Below the pieces are notes generated by a model, which was given only the letters and a program-made list of their open reading frames with translations, ran no database searches and was not told where the DNA came from. The position numbers and the translations under genes were made by a program. From Pseudomonadota bacterium (lineage in GTDB: Bacteria > Desulfobacterota > Desulfovibrionia > Desulfovibrionales > Desulfovibrionaceae), in assembly GCA_023399375.1 (NCBI GenBank), contig JAEWPX010000159.1:1-64000 (forward strand): a DNA stretch of 64,000 bases, read 5' to 3'. Below are positions 43,852 to 52,878 of this stretch, one piece after another (the stretch's first letter is position 1; each line of letters opens with the position of its first letter).

Positions 43852-46365
43852 GTGATCGGAATCGTCATTGTTTCCCACAGCCGCAAGCTGGCCGAAGGCG
43901 TGCTCGAACTCGCCGCGCAGATGACGCGCGGCGTCGTGCCCATGGAAGCCGTCGGCGGCATCGACGACGCGGAAAACCCCATCGGCACGGACCCGATGCA
44001 GGTCCTTGCGGCCATCGAATCCGTAGCCGCCCGGGCCGACGCCGGGGTGCTGGTCGTCATGGACCTCGGCAGCGCGCTCATGAGCGCGGAAACGGCCCTC
44101 GATTTCCTGGCCGACGACGTCAAGGCACAGGTGCGGCTCTGCGCCGCGCCCCTGGTGGAAGGCACGGTCGCGGCCGCGGTGCAGGCCGCGGCCGGGGCCG
44201 GCCTGGCCCAGGCGAGCGCCGAGGCGGCCACGGCCATCGAAGTGAAAATCCGCCAGCTTGCGCCCGTCACCGGCGACGAAGCGGCTTCGTCCGCGCCGAA
44301 GCCGCAGGACGCCGCGCCGCAGGACAGCCTGCGCCTGGAAGTCGTCGTCGCCAACAAGCTGGGCCTGCACGCCCGCCCGGCCGCCAACCTCGTGGCCGCC
44401 GCCGGGAGTTTCCGTTCCGACATCCGGCTCGCCAAGGGCGCGGCCTCCGCTTCCGCCAAGAGCATCAACCAGGTGGCCCTGCTTTCCGTCAGGCACGGTG
44501 ACACGGTCGTTTTTACGGTTTCCGGGCCGGATGCGGCAGAGGCCGCCGCCGCGCTCCGCGCGCTCGCCGCGGACCGTTTCGGCGAGCGCGACGAGGATGT
44601 CGCCCTCGCGCCGGCAGCGGACGCTCCCGCATCCGGCGAACCGGCAGGCGCAGACGTCTTTTCCGGGACGCCGGCTTCCGCCGGCTACGCCGTGGGGCCG
44701 GCCTGGGTGCTCCGGACGAAGCTGCCCGAGATTACGCGCCGCGGCAGCGACGACACCGAAGCGCAGATCCGCGAGCTGGACCTGGCCATTGCCGCGGCGC
44801 GCGCGGAAATCGAGTCCATCAAGCGGGAGACGGAACGGATTTCCGGCAAGGCCAGCGCCGCTATTTTCGGGGTGCATGACCTCATTCTCGCGGACGCGGC
44901 CCTGCGCGAGGCGGCCGTGGCGTGCATCAGTGGGGAGAAGGTCAAGGCCGTCTACGCCTGGTCGCAGGCCGTCGAGGAGACGGCAGCGGCATACGGCGCG
45001 CTCGACGATGCCTACATGCGGGCCAGGGCCGCCGATGTCCGGGACTGCGGCGGCCGGGTGCTGCGCATCCTGCTCGGGACCGCCGCCCCGGCCCTGCGCC
45101 TGGAGCGGGAAGCCATCGTCGTGGCCCACGACCTTGCGCCCTCGGAGGTGGCCGGGCTCGACGCGAAGCTCACGCTCGGCATCGTGACCGAAGCCGGTGG
45201 CGCGACCTCCCACGCCGCCATCCTCGCCCGCGCCCTGGGCATTCCGGCGGTCATCGGCGCGCCCGGCTGCCTGGGGCGCGTCGCGGACGGACAGGTCATC
45301 GCGCTGGACGGATTTACGGGCACGGTCTGGGCTGCGCCGCAGCCGTCCGTGCGCCAGGACATCGCCGCCAGACGCGCATCGTGGCTCGAGGCGCGCCGTG
45401 AAGCGAGCGCCAGGGGCGCTGCGCCGGCCGTCACCCGCGACGGCGTGACCGTGCCGGTATTCTGCAACATCGGCAGCCCTGCCGAGGCGGCCGCGGCTCT
45501 GGCCGCCGGGGCCGAGGGGGTGGGGCTTTTCCGCACCGAGTTCCTCTTTCAGGAGCGAGACGCGGCCCCGGGCGAGGAGGAGCAATACGCGGCCTACGTC
45601 GCGGCCGCGAACGCCATGCAGGGCAGGCCCGTGGTCATCCGCACGCTGGATGTCGGCGGCGACAAGCCGATCCGCTATCTGGAGACGCAAAAGGAAGACA
45701 ACCCGTTTCTCGGGGAGCGCGGCGTGCGGTTCTGCCTGGCACGGCCCGGGCTTTTCCGCACCCAGTTGCGCGCGCTCTTGCGGGCGGCGGTCGTTGCGGA
45801 CATCCGCATCATGTACCCCATGGTATCGGATGTGGCGGAACTCGTCGGCGTGCTCGAGTTGCAGAGGCAGGAGCGCGACGCACTCGCCGCCGCAGGGCTT
45901 GCCGTGCCCGGCGCGGTCAAGACCGGCATTATGATCGAGGTGCCCGCCGCCGTGGCCGTGGCCGACAGGCTGGCCCCGCTGTGCGATTTTTTCAGCATCG
46001 GCACCAATGACCTGACGCAGTACGTCATGGCCGCGGACCGGGGTAACGCCGCGGTCGCCCCGCTGTGCGACAGCCTCAATCCGGCGGTCTTGCGCATGAT
46101 CGCCATGACCTGCCGGGCGGGCGAGGCGGCCGGTATCCCGGTCGCCATGTGCGGCGAACTGGCTGGAGAGGCGCTCGCCGCGCCGTTGCTCCTGGGGCTT
46201 GGGCTCAAGGAACTGAGCATGGCCGGGACGGCCGTGGCGGGGGTCAAGGACGCGATCCGCGCGACGGATGGGGAAGCTTGCCATGCCCTTGCCGACAAGG
46301 CCCTTGCCGCCGACAGCGCCGCAGCGGTGCGGGAGTTGTTGCGCGCGGACAATCCCGCTGCATAA
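43852..46365 (+). CDS. dhaM: DhaM with fused HPr and complete PTS enzyme I
   Basis: An 837-aa phosphotransfer protein. Residues ~1-125 form the mannose-type EIIA domain of DhaM with the active His in IVIVSHSRKLAEG. An HPr domain (~160-250) has NKLGLHARPAANLV and the Ser-46 region SAKSINQVALLSVRHGD. A full enzyme I follows with GGATSHAAILARALGIPAV (active His) and the PEP-binding half including EGVGLFRTEFLF, DVGGDKPIRYL, FFSIGTNDLTQY and the catalytic AMCGELAGE. E. coli DhaM carries only part of enzyme I, so this version could be self-sufficient. The GTG at 43852 is chosen for GGGAG six bases upstream; a GTG at 43795 is also in frame. Confidence 0.9.
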   Translation: MIGIVIVSHSRKLAEGVLELAAQMTRGVVPMEAVGGIDDAENPIGTDPMQVLAAIESVAARADAGVLVVMDLGSALMSAETALDFLADDVKAQVRLCAAPLVEGTVAAAVQAAAGAGLAQASAEAATAIEVKIRQLAPVTGDEAASSAPKPQDAAPQDSLRLEVVVANKLGLHARPAANLVAAAGSFRSDIRLAKGAASASAKSINQVALLSVRHGDTVVFTVSGPDAAEAAAALRALAADRFGERDEDVALAPAADAPASGEPAGADVFSGTPASAGYAVGPAWVLRTKLPEITRRGSDDTEAQIRELDLAIAAARAEIESIKRETERISGKASAAIFGVHDLILADAALREAAVACISGEKVKAVYAWSQAVEETAAAYGALDDAYMRARAADVRDCGGRVLRILLGTAAPALRLEREAIVVAHDLAPSEVAGLDAKLTLGIVTEAGGATSHAAILARALGIPAVIGAPGCLGRVADGQVIALDGFTGTVWAAPQPSVRQDIAARRASWLEARREASARGAAPAVTRDGVTVPVFCNIGSPAEAAAALAAGAEGVGLFRTEFLFQERDAAPGEEEQYAAYVAAANAMQGRPVVIRTLDVGGDKPIRYLETQKEDNPFLGERGVRFCLARPGLFRTQLRALLRAAVVADIRIMYPMVSDVAELVGVLELQRQERDALAAAGLAVPGAVKTGIMIEVPAAVAVADRLAPLCDFFSIGTNDLTQYVMAADRGNAAVAPLCDSLNPAVLRMIAMTCRAGEAAGIPVAMCGELAGEALAAPLLLGLGLKELSMAGTAVAGVKDAIRATDGEACHALADKALAADSAAAVRELLRADNPAA

Positions 46366-46382
46366 TGCAGCGAAGCGGATGT

Positions 46383-46404
46383 GCGCCGCGACGGCGCGCG
46401 GCGC
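46383..46404. terminator. GC hairpin downstream of dhaM
   Basis: GCGCCGCG and CGCGGCGC form a perfect 8-bp stem with a six-base loop, 18 bases after the dhaM stop and between convergent genes. No T run is present. Confidence 0.45.
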
Positions 46405-46415
46405 GTATTGGAAAG

Positions 46416-46451
46416 CCCCCTTCCTCCGGCTGCGGGCCGTGGGGAAGGGGG
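46416..46451. terminator. Second hairpin in the convergent gap
   Basis: CCCCCTTCC (46416-46424) pairs with GGAAGGGGG (46443-46451). With the hairpin just upstream it could stop transcription from both directions, since dhaM and the secreted-protein gene converge here. Confidence 0.45.
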
Positions 46452-46460
46452 GGGACGCGG

Positions 46461-46967
46461 CTAGCCCTTGGGCTTGCTGTGTTTGATCGGGCCCATCTCG
46501 ATCTTGAGGCCGTCCGCGCCGAGGTTGAGCGAGACGCCCTTGGTGGTGGCGCGCAGCTTCATGATGACTCCATTGGAATTTTCGAGCCACTGCACGCCCT
46601 TGCCCTCGACGGCCGCGTAGCCTGCGCGGGCCTGGAAAAAGACGCCGGGAAAGTCTTCGACGCGGTGCAGGCGGTAGACATCGCCCACGGCGATGACTTT
46701 TGAGACGCCGATGCCGCCGATGCCGAGGCCTCCGACCTTGAACGCGTATTTCCGTCCCTTGAACGTCAGCGTTCCCTTGCCGCCGCTGGCGCTCAGAATG
46801 AATCCCCCTTGTCCGAATTCCATGTTGGCGTAGCCGGTAGGCCTGCCCGGATCTTCGGCACGGGCAAGGCCGGGCGACACGGCGCTTGCGCAGAGGAGTG
46901 CGGCCGCGAAGGCGAGGGATACGGCCCAGACGCGTGCAAGGGAGCGGACGTGGCGATGTTGCGACAT
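46461..46967 (-). CDS. Secreted protein of unknown function
   Basis: A 168-aa protein with a Sec signal peptide (basic start MSQHRHVRS, hydrophobic core AVSLAFAAALLCASAV, likely cut after GLARA). The mature part is glycine-rich beta-type sequence (ASGGKGTLTFKGRKYAFKV, GGLGIGGIGVSKVIAVGDVY, FPGVFFQARAGYAAVEG). I do not recognise the family. The start at 46967 places the signal peptide correctly; upstream in-frame starts add non-signal sequence. Converges on the dha operon; no partner gene is evident. Confidence 0.7.
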   Translation of the reverse strand: MSQHRHVRSLARVWAVSLAFAAALLCASAVSPGLARAEDPGRPTGYANMEFGQGGFILSASGGKGTLTFKGRKYAFKVGGLGIGGIGVSKVIAVGDVYRLHRVEDFPGVFFQARAGYAAVEGKGVQWLENSNGVIMKLRATTKGVSLNLGADGLKIEMGPIKHSKPKG

Positions 46968-47150
46968 GGCACAGCCTCGTGTGGTTATTGAGGTTGGAAC
47001 GCGGGAAGCGGGCGACAGGGAAAAGATAGCGCAAGGGACGGTGCGTGCCAAGTCGCAGGAAAGGATTCTCGTCAGGACCGCATGCCGTTCGTGCGCCGGG
47101 CGCAGCCGAAATCAATTCATACAGGTTGTTGAAAATTCTTTTCGGATGTT

Positions 47151-47166
47151 TTTGACCTAAGTCAAA
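47151..47166. promoter_or_regulatory. FNR/CRP-family-type palindrome
   Basis: TTTGACCTAAGTCAAA is a perfect dyad with a four-base centre, matching the TTGA(C/T)-N4-(G/A)TCAA pattern read by FNR, DNR and NnrR-type regulators. It lies 60 bases before the siroheme-reductase-like gene. The cognate regulator is not in this window. Confidence 0.6.
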
Positions 47167-47226
47167 TCAATCCCTGGCAAGAGATGATTAAAACCGCAAC
47201 AACTCATTCCTCGCAAAGAAAGAGCT

Positions 47227-47859
47227 ATGTCAGGCGACACATACATACTGGATGTCTGTCAGGGGGCAAAATCGACTGGCTGTCGCAATGCTTTGCCTCT
47301 TCCATCTCGTCTTGTTGCGGAACTCCAAGCGAGCCTGGGCTGCGCTCCCTGTCCCGAGGCGTATTCTGCTTTGGGCAGGCCGCTACTGCATCATGAACGG
47401 TTTCGCCTTGCCCTGAGCGCCTGCCCAAACGGGTGTTCGAGGCCACATGTGGCAGATTTGGGGATCATCGCATGCAGCGAGATCGAAGTCTTGCGCCATT
47501 TGTGCTCTGGTTGCGGCGCATGCGTCGACAAGTGCCCCGATGGCGCTATTGCATTGGCAGGCAATGTTGCTGTGGTCGATTTTCGGCGTTGTTTGGGATG
47601 CGGCAAATGTATTTCGGCGTGTAAGAACAAAGCTATTTCCCCATGCGGGCAGAGTTGTCGCATTGTCCTAGGCGGAAGATTGGGGCGTCATCCCCGGCTT
47701 GGACGCGAACTGCCTAAACGATTGGATTCGACTTCCGTGATCACCTTGGCCGGGAGCTGTCTGGACGTCTATCGGCAGCACATGCTTCCTGGGAGACGTT
47801 TTTCGGATATCCTCTTCCCGCAAAACCTGCCGGGCTTTCCCGCATGGGTCTTCTCATGA
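47227..47859 (+). CDS. Small siroheme sulfite/nitrite reductase-like protein with ferredoxin domain
   Basis: A 210-aa protein resembling the small assimilatory-type sulfite reductase of Desulfovibrio. The presumed siroheme-[4Fe-4S] cysteines are Cys11/Cys19 and Cys66/Cys70 (ACPNGCSRPHVADLGI). A two-cluster ferredoxin insert has Cys93-96-99-103 and Cys122-125-128-132, and the C-terminal part has the reductase-like CRIVLGGRLGRHPRLGRELP. The first pair is spaced by seven rather than the usual five residues. Substrate may be sulfite, nitrite or another small oxyanion. The stop overlaps the next ATG by four bases. Codon use is visibly less GC-rich than in neighbours, suggesting transfer. Confidence 0.8.
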   Translation: MSGDTYILDVCQGAKSTGCRNALPLPSRLVAELQASLGCAPCPEAYSALGRPLLHHERFRLALSACPNGCSRPHVADLGIIACSEIEVLRHLCSGCGACVDKCPDGAIALAGNVAVVDFRRCLGCGKCISACKNKAISPCGQSCRIVLGGRLGRHPRLGRELPKRLDSTSVITLAGSCLDVYRQHMLPGRRFSDILFPQNLPGFPAWVFS

Positions 47860-49166
47860 ACACATTGGGTTTGTTTTCTCTTGTCTTGGGGCTTGTCGTC
47901 TATGCCGCGCATGCCTTGCGCCTTGGAGATATGGGCTTGTCTGTTGCGATGCTTTCTTTGATTGGGCTCATTATTTCCCGTCAACGCTACGCAGTATTTG
48001 TTCTCGGTCCTGCGTTGTTTCTGATTGCAGGCGCGTTTGCATTTGCTGCATATGACTTTGTCGCTTTTCGACGAGCCTTCGGATTGCCGTATCTGCGCTT
48101 GGCCATTATCATGTCGATGGTTGTCGCTTTGTGCTTGACTGGCGGCCTTTTTCCCTTTTCCAGGCGGGCGCTGCAATTTTTTCATCGTGACCAGGTGCGG
48201 TACCGCGCCCAGGCCGCAGCCTTCTGGTTGACGGTTGGTTTTCTCTTTATGGCCAGGTCCATGGCGAAAATCCCGGTATTGCTCATTGACCGCTTCGTTC
48301 CGGGTTGGGGACCGCTGGAAATCGTATTGCTTGGATTCTATGCGGCCTGGCTTGGCGGCAAGATGCTTGATGCACGGGATTCAGGAAAGATTCGTTCACG
48401 ATACTGGGCTGCGTTTTGCTTGGTCTTTTTTGTCCAGCTCGGTTTGGGACTTTGCGGAGAGACAAAGTTTCTCATGACGGGTTCGTTGCATTTGCCCGTA
48501 CCCGCTTTGATCGTCGCTGGGCCGATCTTTCGCGGTGGCGGCTATTTTATGCCTATCCTGTATATTTCAACAGTATTTCTGGTTGGAGCTGGCTGGTGCT
48601 CCCATTTGTGTTACATCGGCGCAGCCGACAACATCTGCGCTCGATATGGACGCAGGACTCCTAAAAGACTTTCTCAGCTCTTACCCTATGTTCGAGTCGC
48701 GACGCTTTTTCTTTCGATCGCTCTCGCACTGGGGTTGCGTTTGTTGGGCGTGGAGCTCAATGTTGCGATTGCGCTGGCCGCAGTGTTTGGCCTTGTCGGC
48801 ATTGGCGTTATGGTCACCCTCTCGCGCGCGACAGGAGTCATGGTCCACTGCGTATCCTATTGTCCCATTGGCATCGTCGGCAACGTACTCGGCAAGCTGT
48901 CTCCCTGGCGGATCAAAATTGGACCGGGGTGCGATGGCTGCGGCCGTTGCTCCCGAGCCTGCCGGTATCTGGCGCTTTCTCCTGCGGATTTGGCCAAAGG
49001 GCAGGCGGGGCTTTCCTGCACGTTGTGCGGAGACTGTCTGCATGCATGTCCGGGTGGACGTCTGGGCTACAGATTTCCGGGACTCTCTGCCGATGCCGCC
49101 CGCACAGCCTATTTTACGCTGATCGTTTCCCTGCATGCTGTTTTTTTTGGTGTGGCAAGAATCTAG
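47856..49166 (+). CDS. Polytopic membrane protein with C-terminal 4Fe-4S clusters (NapH/NosR-like)
   Basis: A 436-aa inner-membrane protein with about nine hydrophobic segments. A CxxxC pair flanked by membrane helices (GWCSHLCYIGAADN) and SYCPIG recall the NapH/NosR/CcoG group. Two ferredoxin motifs lie near the end: CDGCGRCSRACRYLA and CTLCGDCLHACPGG. It probably passes electrons from the quinone pool or other membrane donors to the soluble reductase-like protein encoded just upstream, with which it overlaps by four bases. Its codon use is also lower in GC than the surrounding genes. Confidence 0.8.
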   Translation: MNTLGLFSLVLGLVVYAAHALRLGDMGLSVAMLSLIGLIISRQRYAVFVLGPALFLIAGAFAFAAYDFVAFRRAFGLPYLRLAIIMSMVVALCLTGGLFPFSRRALQFFHRDQVRYRAQAAAFWLTVGFLFMARSMAKIPVLLIDRFVPGWGPLEIVLLGFYAAWLGGKMLDARDSGKIRSRYWAAFCLVFFVQLGLGLCGETKFLMTGSLHLPVPALIVAGPIFRGGGYFMPILYISTVFLVGAGWCSHLCYIGAADNICARYGRRTPKRLSQLLPYVRVATLFLSIALALGLRLLGVELNVAIALAAVFGLVGIGVMVTLSRATGVMVHCVSYCPIGIVGNVLGKLSPWRIKIGPGCDGCGRCSRACRYLALSPADLAKGQAGLSCTLCGDCLHACPGGRLGYRFPGLSADAARTAYFTLIVSLHAVFFGVARI

Positions 49167-49175
49167 ATTTGCAGA

Positions 49176-50567
49176 CTATTTGTCAAACCCGTGCTTTTTG
49201 AGGAGTTCGTACAGATGGCCCCGCGACAGTCCGGCTATGCGGGCCCCTTCGCTCATATTGGAAGTGATTTCCAATAATCCTTTGAAGTAATTCCTTTCCG
49301 ACGCTTCCTTGAATTCACGGTACGTCTGGTAGGGCCGCGCGGCGGATGTCGCCGGGCCGACTGGAACGGCGGACGGCGCGCCGCCGGGTTTGCCCAGGCG
49401 ACTGCGGGCCACGGCCATGCGGATATCGAGGGGCAGATGGCCGGCGAAAATCTGCGGTTCCCCCCGCGAGGCGGCGAATGCCCGTTCCAGGGCATGGCCC
49501 AGCTCCCGCACGTTGCCCGGCCAGTCATAACGCAAAAGCGCCTCGACGAGATCATCCGAAACCGACTTGCCGCAGGCGTCGTAGCGGGCGCAGAGCCGCT
49601 CCACGAAATGATGGCACAGGAGCGGGATATCCTCCTTGCGCTCCCGAAGCGGCGGCAGTGTGATGGTGATGCCGTTGAGGCGGTAGAGCAGATCGGTGCG
49701 GAAAAGCTCCAGGGAGGCCATTTCGACGAGATTGCGGTTGGTCGCGGCAATAAGCCGGAAGTCGCTTTGCACCTCGGCCTTGCCGCCGATGGGCCGGAAA
49801 CGCCGGGTTTCCAGCAGGCGCAGAAAGGAACGCTGCAGGGCCACGGGCAGCTCGCCCACTTCGTCGAGGAAAAGCGTCCCCCTATGGGCCAGCCGGGCCA
49901 CGCCGTCGCGGTCCTGGTCGGCTCCGGTGAAGGCTCCCCGGGTGTGCCCGAAAAGCTGGCTCTCCAGGAGCGATTCCGTGGCCGAAGCGCAATCCATCGG
50001 GACAAAGGGCATGGCCGCCCGCGCGCTGCCGTCGTGGATAGCCCGGGCGAAGACTTCCTTGCCCGTGCCGGTCTCGCCCAAAAGCAGCACGTTGATGTCG
50101 CTGGCCGCCGCCAGGGCGGCGGCGTCGAGGCAGGCCCGCAGGGCCGGACTTTCGCCCACGATGCTGCGCAGCTCGTGCAGGTCCGTGGCGGCGTTTTGGC
50201 GCTGCCGGCGGAAAGCCATGACCCGTTCGAGGATGAGCCGCAGGTTGTCCAGGGACAGGGGTTTGGTCAGAAAATCCCAGGCCCCGTGGCGGATGGCCAG
50301 GTCGGCTCCGGCGGCGTCGCCGTGGCCGGTGACGATGACGATCTCCGGCGGGTCGGGCAGGGCGCGAAGCTCCGGGATGCGTTCCAGGCCGTTGCCGTCG
50401 GGCAGGAGCACGTCGAGGAAGACGACGTCGCAGCCGCCGTTGCGGCAAAGGGCCAAGCCCTCGGCCAGGGTCGAGGCGGCCAGGGCCTCGTGGCCGAGTT
50501 CCGAGGCGGTGACGCCGATGAGCCGCTGCACCAGGCGGTCGTCGTCGAGGGCGAGGACGCGGGCCAT
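49176..50567 (-). CDS. Sigma-54-dependent response regulator (NtrC family)
   Basis: A 463-aa activator. The receiver domain (about 1-120) has the acidic pocket LDDDR and phospho-acceptor Asp52 in FLDVLLPDG. The AAA+ domain (~140-370) has Walker A GETGTGKE and the sigma-54 contact loop GAFTGA. A Fis-type helix-turn-helix ends the protein (GARIAGLSRGHLYELLKKHG). It starts three bases after the stop of the hybrid kinase, so they form one two-component pair. Two sigma-54-type promoters in the nap-nrf divergent region about 10 kb away make these operons the likely targets. Confidence 0.93.
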   Translation of the reverse strand: MARVLALDDDRLVQRLIGVTASELGHEALAASTLAEGLALCRNGGCDVVFLDVLLPDGNGLERIPELRALPDPPEIVIVTGHGDAAGADLAIRHGAWDFLTKPLSLDNLRLILERVMAFRRQRQNAATDLHELRSIVGESPALRACLDAAALAAASDINVLLLGETGTGKEVFARAIHDGSARAAMPFVPMDCASATESLLESQLFGHTRGAFTGADQDRDGVARLAHRGTLFLDEVGELPVALQRSFLRLLETRRFRPIGGKAEVQSDFRLIAATNRNLVEMASLELFRTDLLYRLNGITITLPPLRERKEDIPLLCHHFVERLCARYDACGKSVSDDLVEALLRYDWPGNVRELGHALERAFAASRGEPQIFAGHLPLDIRMAVARSRLGKPGGAPSAVPVGPATSAARPYQTYREFKEASERNYFKGLLEITSNMSEGARIAGLSRGHLYELLKKHGFDK

Positions 50568-50570
50568 GGC

Positions 50571-52826
50571 CTACCCGCGCGAGGCGGCCTGGCGCAGGGC
50601 CCGGCTGGTGCGGTCGAGCATGTCGTGAAGCTCCTGCCGGTCCGCGTCGGGCACGGATGCGCGCGTCCTGGCCAGCAGTTCCAGGCGGGCGGCGGCCTCG
50701 CGCAGTCTGCCCGCGCCAAGGGATGCCGCGCCGGACTTGAGGGTGTGCATGAGTCGGGAGGCCTCGGACAGGTCGCCGCGTCCTGCGGCGTCGTCGAAGG
50801 CCGCGGCCAGGGTCGGGGCGCTCTCCAGAAAATCCGAGGCCAGCAGGCGGTAGAGATCCTGGCGGCCGCCGAGCAGGCGCAGGGCTTCATCCGTTTCGAG
50901 GAGCCCGTCCTCCGCCGCCGTCCTGGCCGAGGCGTCGGCCGCCGCCGGCGGCACGGCCAGGGCGCGCGCGCCCACGGCGGCGCGCATGGCCCGGTGCAGG
51001 GCGGCCACGTCGATGGGTTTGCCCACCACGCCCTCGATTTCCCCGGTCGGCAGCACGGCCTGGTCCTCGGGCAGGGCGAACGCGGTGAGGATGAGGACGG
51101 GCGCGCGCTTGCGGCCGAGTTCGGTCTCCATGTCGCGCAGGCGGCGCAGCACCGCGACGCCGTCCATGCCGGGCATCTGCAGATCGAGCAGGATCAGGTC
51201 GCTTGGGGCCTTGCGCAGAAGATCCAGGGCCTCGGGGCCGCCGGCGGCCAGGCGCACCTCGGCGCCGTCCTCGCGCAGGATGTCGTTCAAGAGAATCCGG
51301 TTGGCGTTGTGGTCGTCCACGACCAACACCCGCAGCCCGGCCAGGGCGCGGTCAGGTCCGGCATCGGGCTTTTCCGCCCCCCCGGCCGCATCCTCGGGCA
51401 GGGCCGTCTCGGCTCCCACGGCGAGAACTGCGGTGAAGGCGAAGACGCTTCCCCGCTCCGGCACGCTTTCCACGGCGATGTCGCCACCCATCATCCGGGC
51501 GAGTTCCCGGGCGATGCAAAGCCCGAGTCCCGACCCGGCGTGCCGCCGGGACAGGGAGTCGTCCACCTGGCTGAAGCACTCGAAGATGCGCCCCTGGTCG
51601 TCCCGGGCGATGCCGACACCGGTGTCCGAGACTGTGGTGCGGATGCATACGTCCCGGGGCGTCCTGCCGGGGGCCACGTCCACCTCGAGGCGCACGCCGC
51701 CGCGTTCGGTGAATTTCACGGCATTGCCGAGGAGGTTGGCCAGCACCTGGCGGTAGCGGAAGGCGTCGCCGACGAGGCATGCCGGCACTTCCGGCGCGAT
51801 GTGCACGGAAAACCCGAGTCCCTTGTCCTTGGCGGTGAAGGCGAAAATGCCGCTGGTCTGCTCCACTGCCCGGCGCAGGGAAAAGGGCCGGGCCTCGAGC
51901 TCCAGCCGGCCGGAATCCAGGCGGGAGACGTCCAGGATATCGCCCACGATTTCAAGCAGCGAGCCGGCCGAATGGATGACGAGCTTGGCGTAGCGCTCGG
52001 CCCGTGGGCTCAAGTCCTCGCGCAGCAGGCGCTCGGACAGGCCGATGATGCCGGTCAGGGGTGTGCGCATGTCGTGGCTCATGTTGGCCAGGAAGCGGCT
52101 TTTCATGCGGCTCAAGGCCTCGGCCTTCTCGCGGCGGCGGCTGATCTCGAAGGTGGAGCCGCCGATGCCGAGCAGCCCCACGACCCAGATGATGCCGTAG
52201 GCGGCGGCCAGGGTGCGCTGGTTGCGTTCCCGCGAGGCGAGCAGGGGACCGGCCGGGGCCGAGACGCTGATGCCGCCCCGGGCCGTGCCGACCACCGCCG
52301 CCGGATGGCAGCCCCGGCAGCTCTCCTCGGTGAGAAGCGGCGCCATGAAACGGAACTGGCCCTTGTCCGCGCCGCCGAAAACCAGTTCGAAGCGGCCCTG
52401 CGGAGGAAGCGCGGCCAGGCTCTCGCGTTCCCAGGCGTCCGGGGCGTTTTCGGGCCGGATGGGGGCCAGGCTGGTGATGTGGAAATGGACGCCGGCGTTA
52501 AGGGCGGCGATGTCCGCGATCTGCCGGGTCATGTAGGCCGGGTTGACCCGCACCAACATCTCGCCGGAAGCGGTCTCCAGGGATCGCTCGGAGGCGGGCA
52601 GGTGGGGGTTGGGGGCGACCCCCGGCCCCACGGGCACGAACACGCCGCCGTGGGCGGCGTTCCAGGCCCGCGCGGCCAGGATCTGCTGGAAGAACGCCCT
52701 GGCCTGATACTCGGCCAGTTCCATGATGTGGCGGCGCTCGCCGGCCACGTTCCACAGGAAGAGGACCAGGAGCAGCCCGGTCCAGAAAAGCCCCAGCAGC
52801 ACCGGTATGATGATCATGCGCTTCAT
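50571..52826 (-). CDS. Hybrid histidine kinase with heme-motif DUF3365 sensor domain
   Basis: A 751-aa membrane kinase. One membrane helix (about 5-26) precedes a periplasmic DUF3365-like domain with the c-type heme motif CRGCH (residues 170-174), then a second helix (~205-225). The kinase core has the H-box SHDMRTPLTGIIGL and an ATPase domain, a receiver with LILLDLQMPGMDG, and a C-terminal HPt domain with MHTLKSGAASLGA. The heme suggests sensing of redox state, NO or a nitrogen oxide. The start at 52826 places the membrane helix at the N-terminus. Downstream partner is the sigma-54 activator; upstream neighbour is napH. Confidence 0.9.
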   Translation of the reverse strand: MKRMIIIPVLLGLFWTGLLLVLFLWNVAGERRHIMELAEYQARAFFQQILAARAWNAAHGGVFVPVGPGVAPNPHLPASERSLETASGEMLVRVNPAYMTRQIADIAALNAGVHFHITSLAPIRPENAPDAWERESLAALPPQGRFELVFGGADKGQFRFMAPLLTEESCRGCHPAAVVGTARGGISVSAPAGPLLASRERNQRTLAAAYGIIWVVGLLGIGGSTFEISRRREKAEALSRMKSRFLANMSHDMRTPLTGIIGLSERLLREDLSPRAERYAKLVIHSAGSLLEIVGDILDVSRLDSGRLELEARPFSLRRAVEQTSGIFAFTAKDKGLGFSVHIAPEVPACLVGDAFRYRQVLANLLGNAVKFTERGGVRLEVDVAPGRTPRDVCIRTTVSDTGVGIARDDQGRIFECFSQVDDSLSRRHAGSGLGLCIARELARMMGGDIAVESVPERGSVFAFTAVLAVGAETALPEDAAGGAEKPDAGPDRALAGLRVLVVDDHNANRILLNDILREDGAEVRLAAGGPEALDLLRKAPSDLILLDLQMPGMDGVAVLRRLRDMETELGRKRAPVLILTAFALPEDQAVLPTGEIEGVVGKPIDVAALHRAMRAAVGARALAVPPAAADASARTAAEDGLLETDEALRLLGGRQDLYRLLASDFLESAPTLAAAFDDAAGRGDLSEASRLMHTLKSGAASLGAGRLREAAARLELLARTRASVPDADRQELHDMLDRTSRALRQAASRG

Positions 52827-52878
52827 GGCCCGTCCCCAGTCCGGAGCGTCGCAGCGTTTCGGCGAGATTCCCTTGCTC

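Noticed and set aside
42997..47115. Minus-strand open frame of about 1,370 codons
   Set aside because: It is antisense to dhaL and dhaM, whose domains are unmistakable, and its translation is rich in Arg/Gly/His. Long antisense frames are expected at this GC content.
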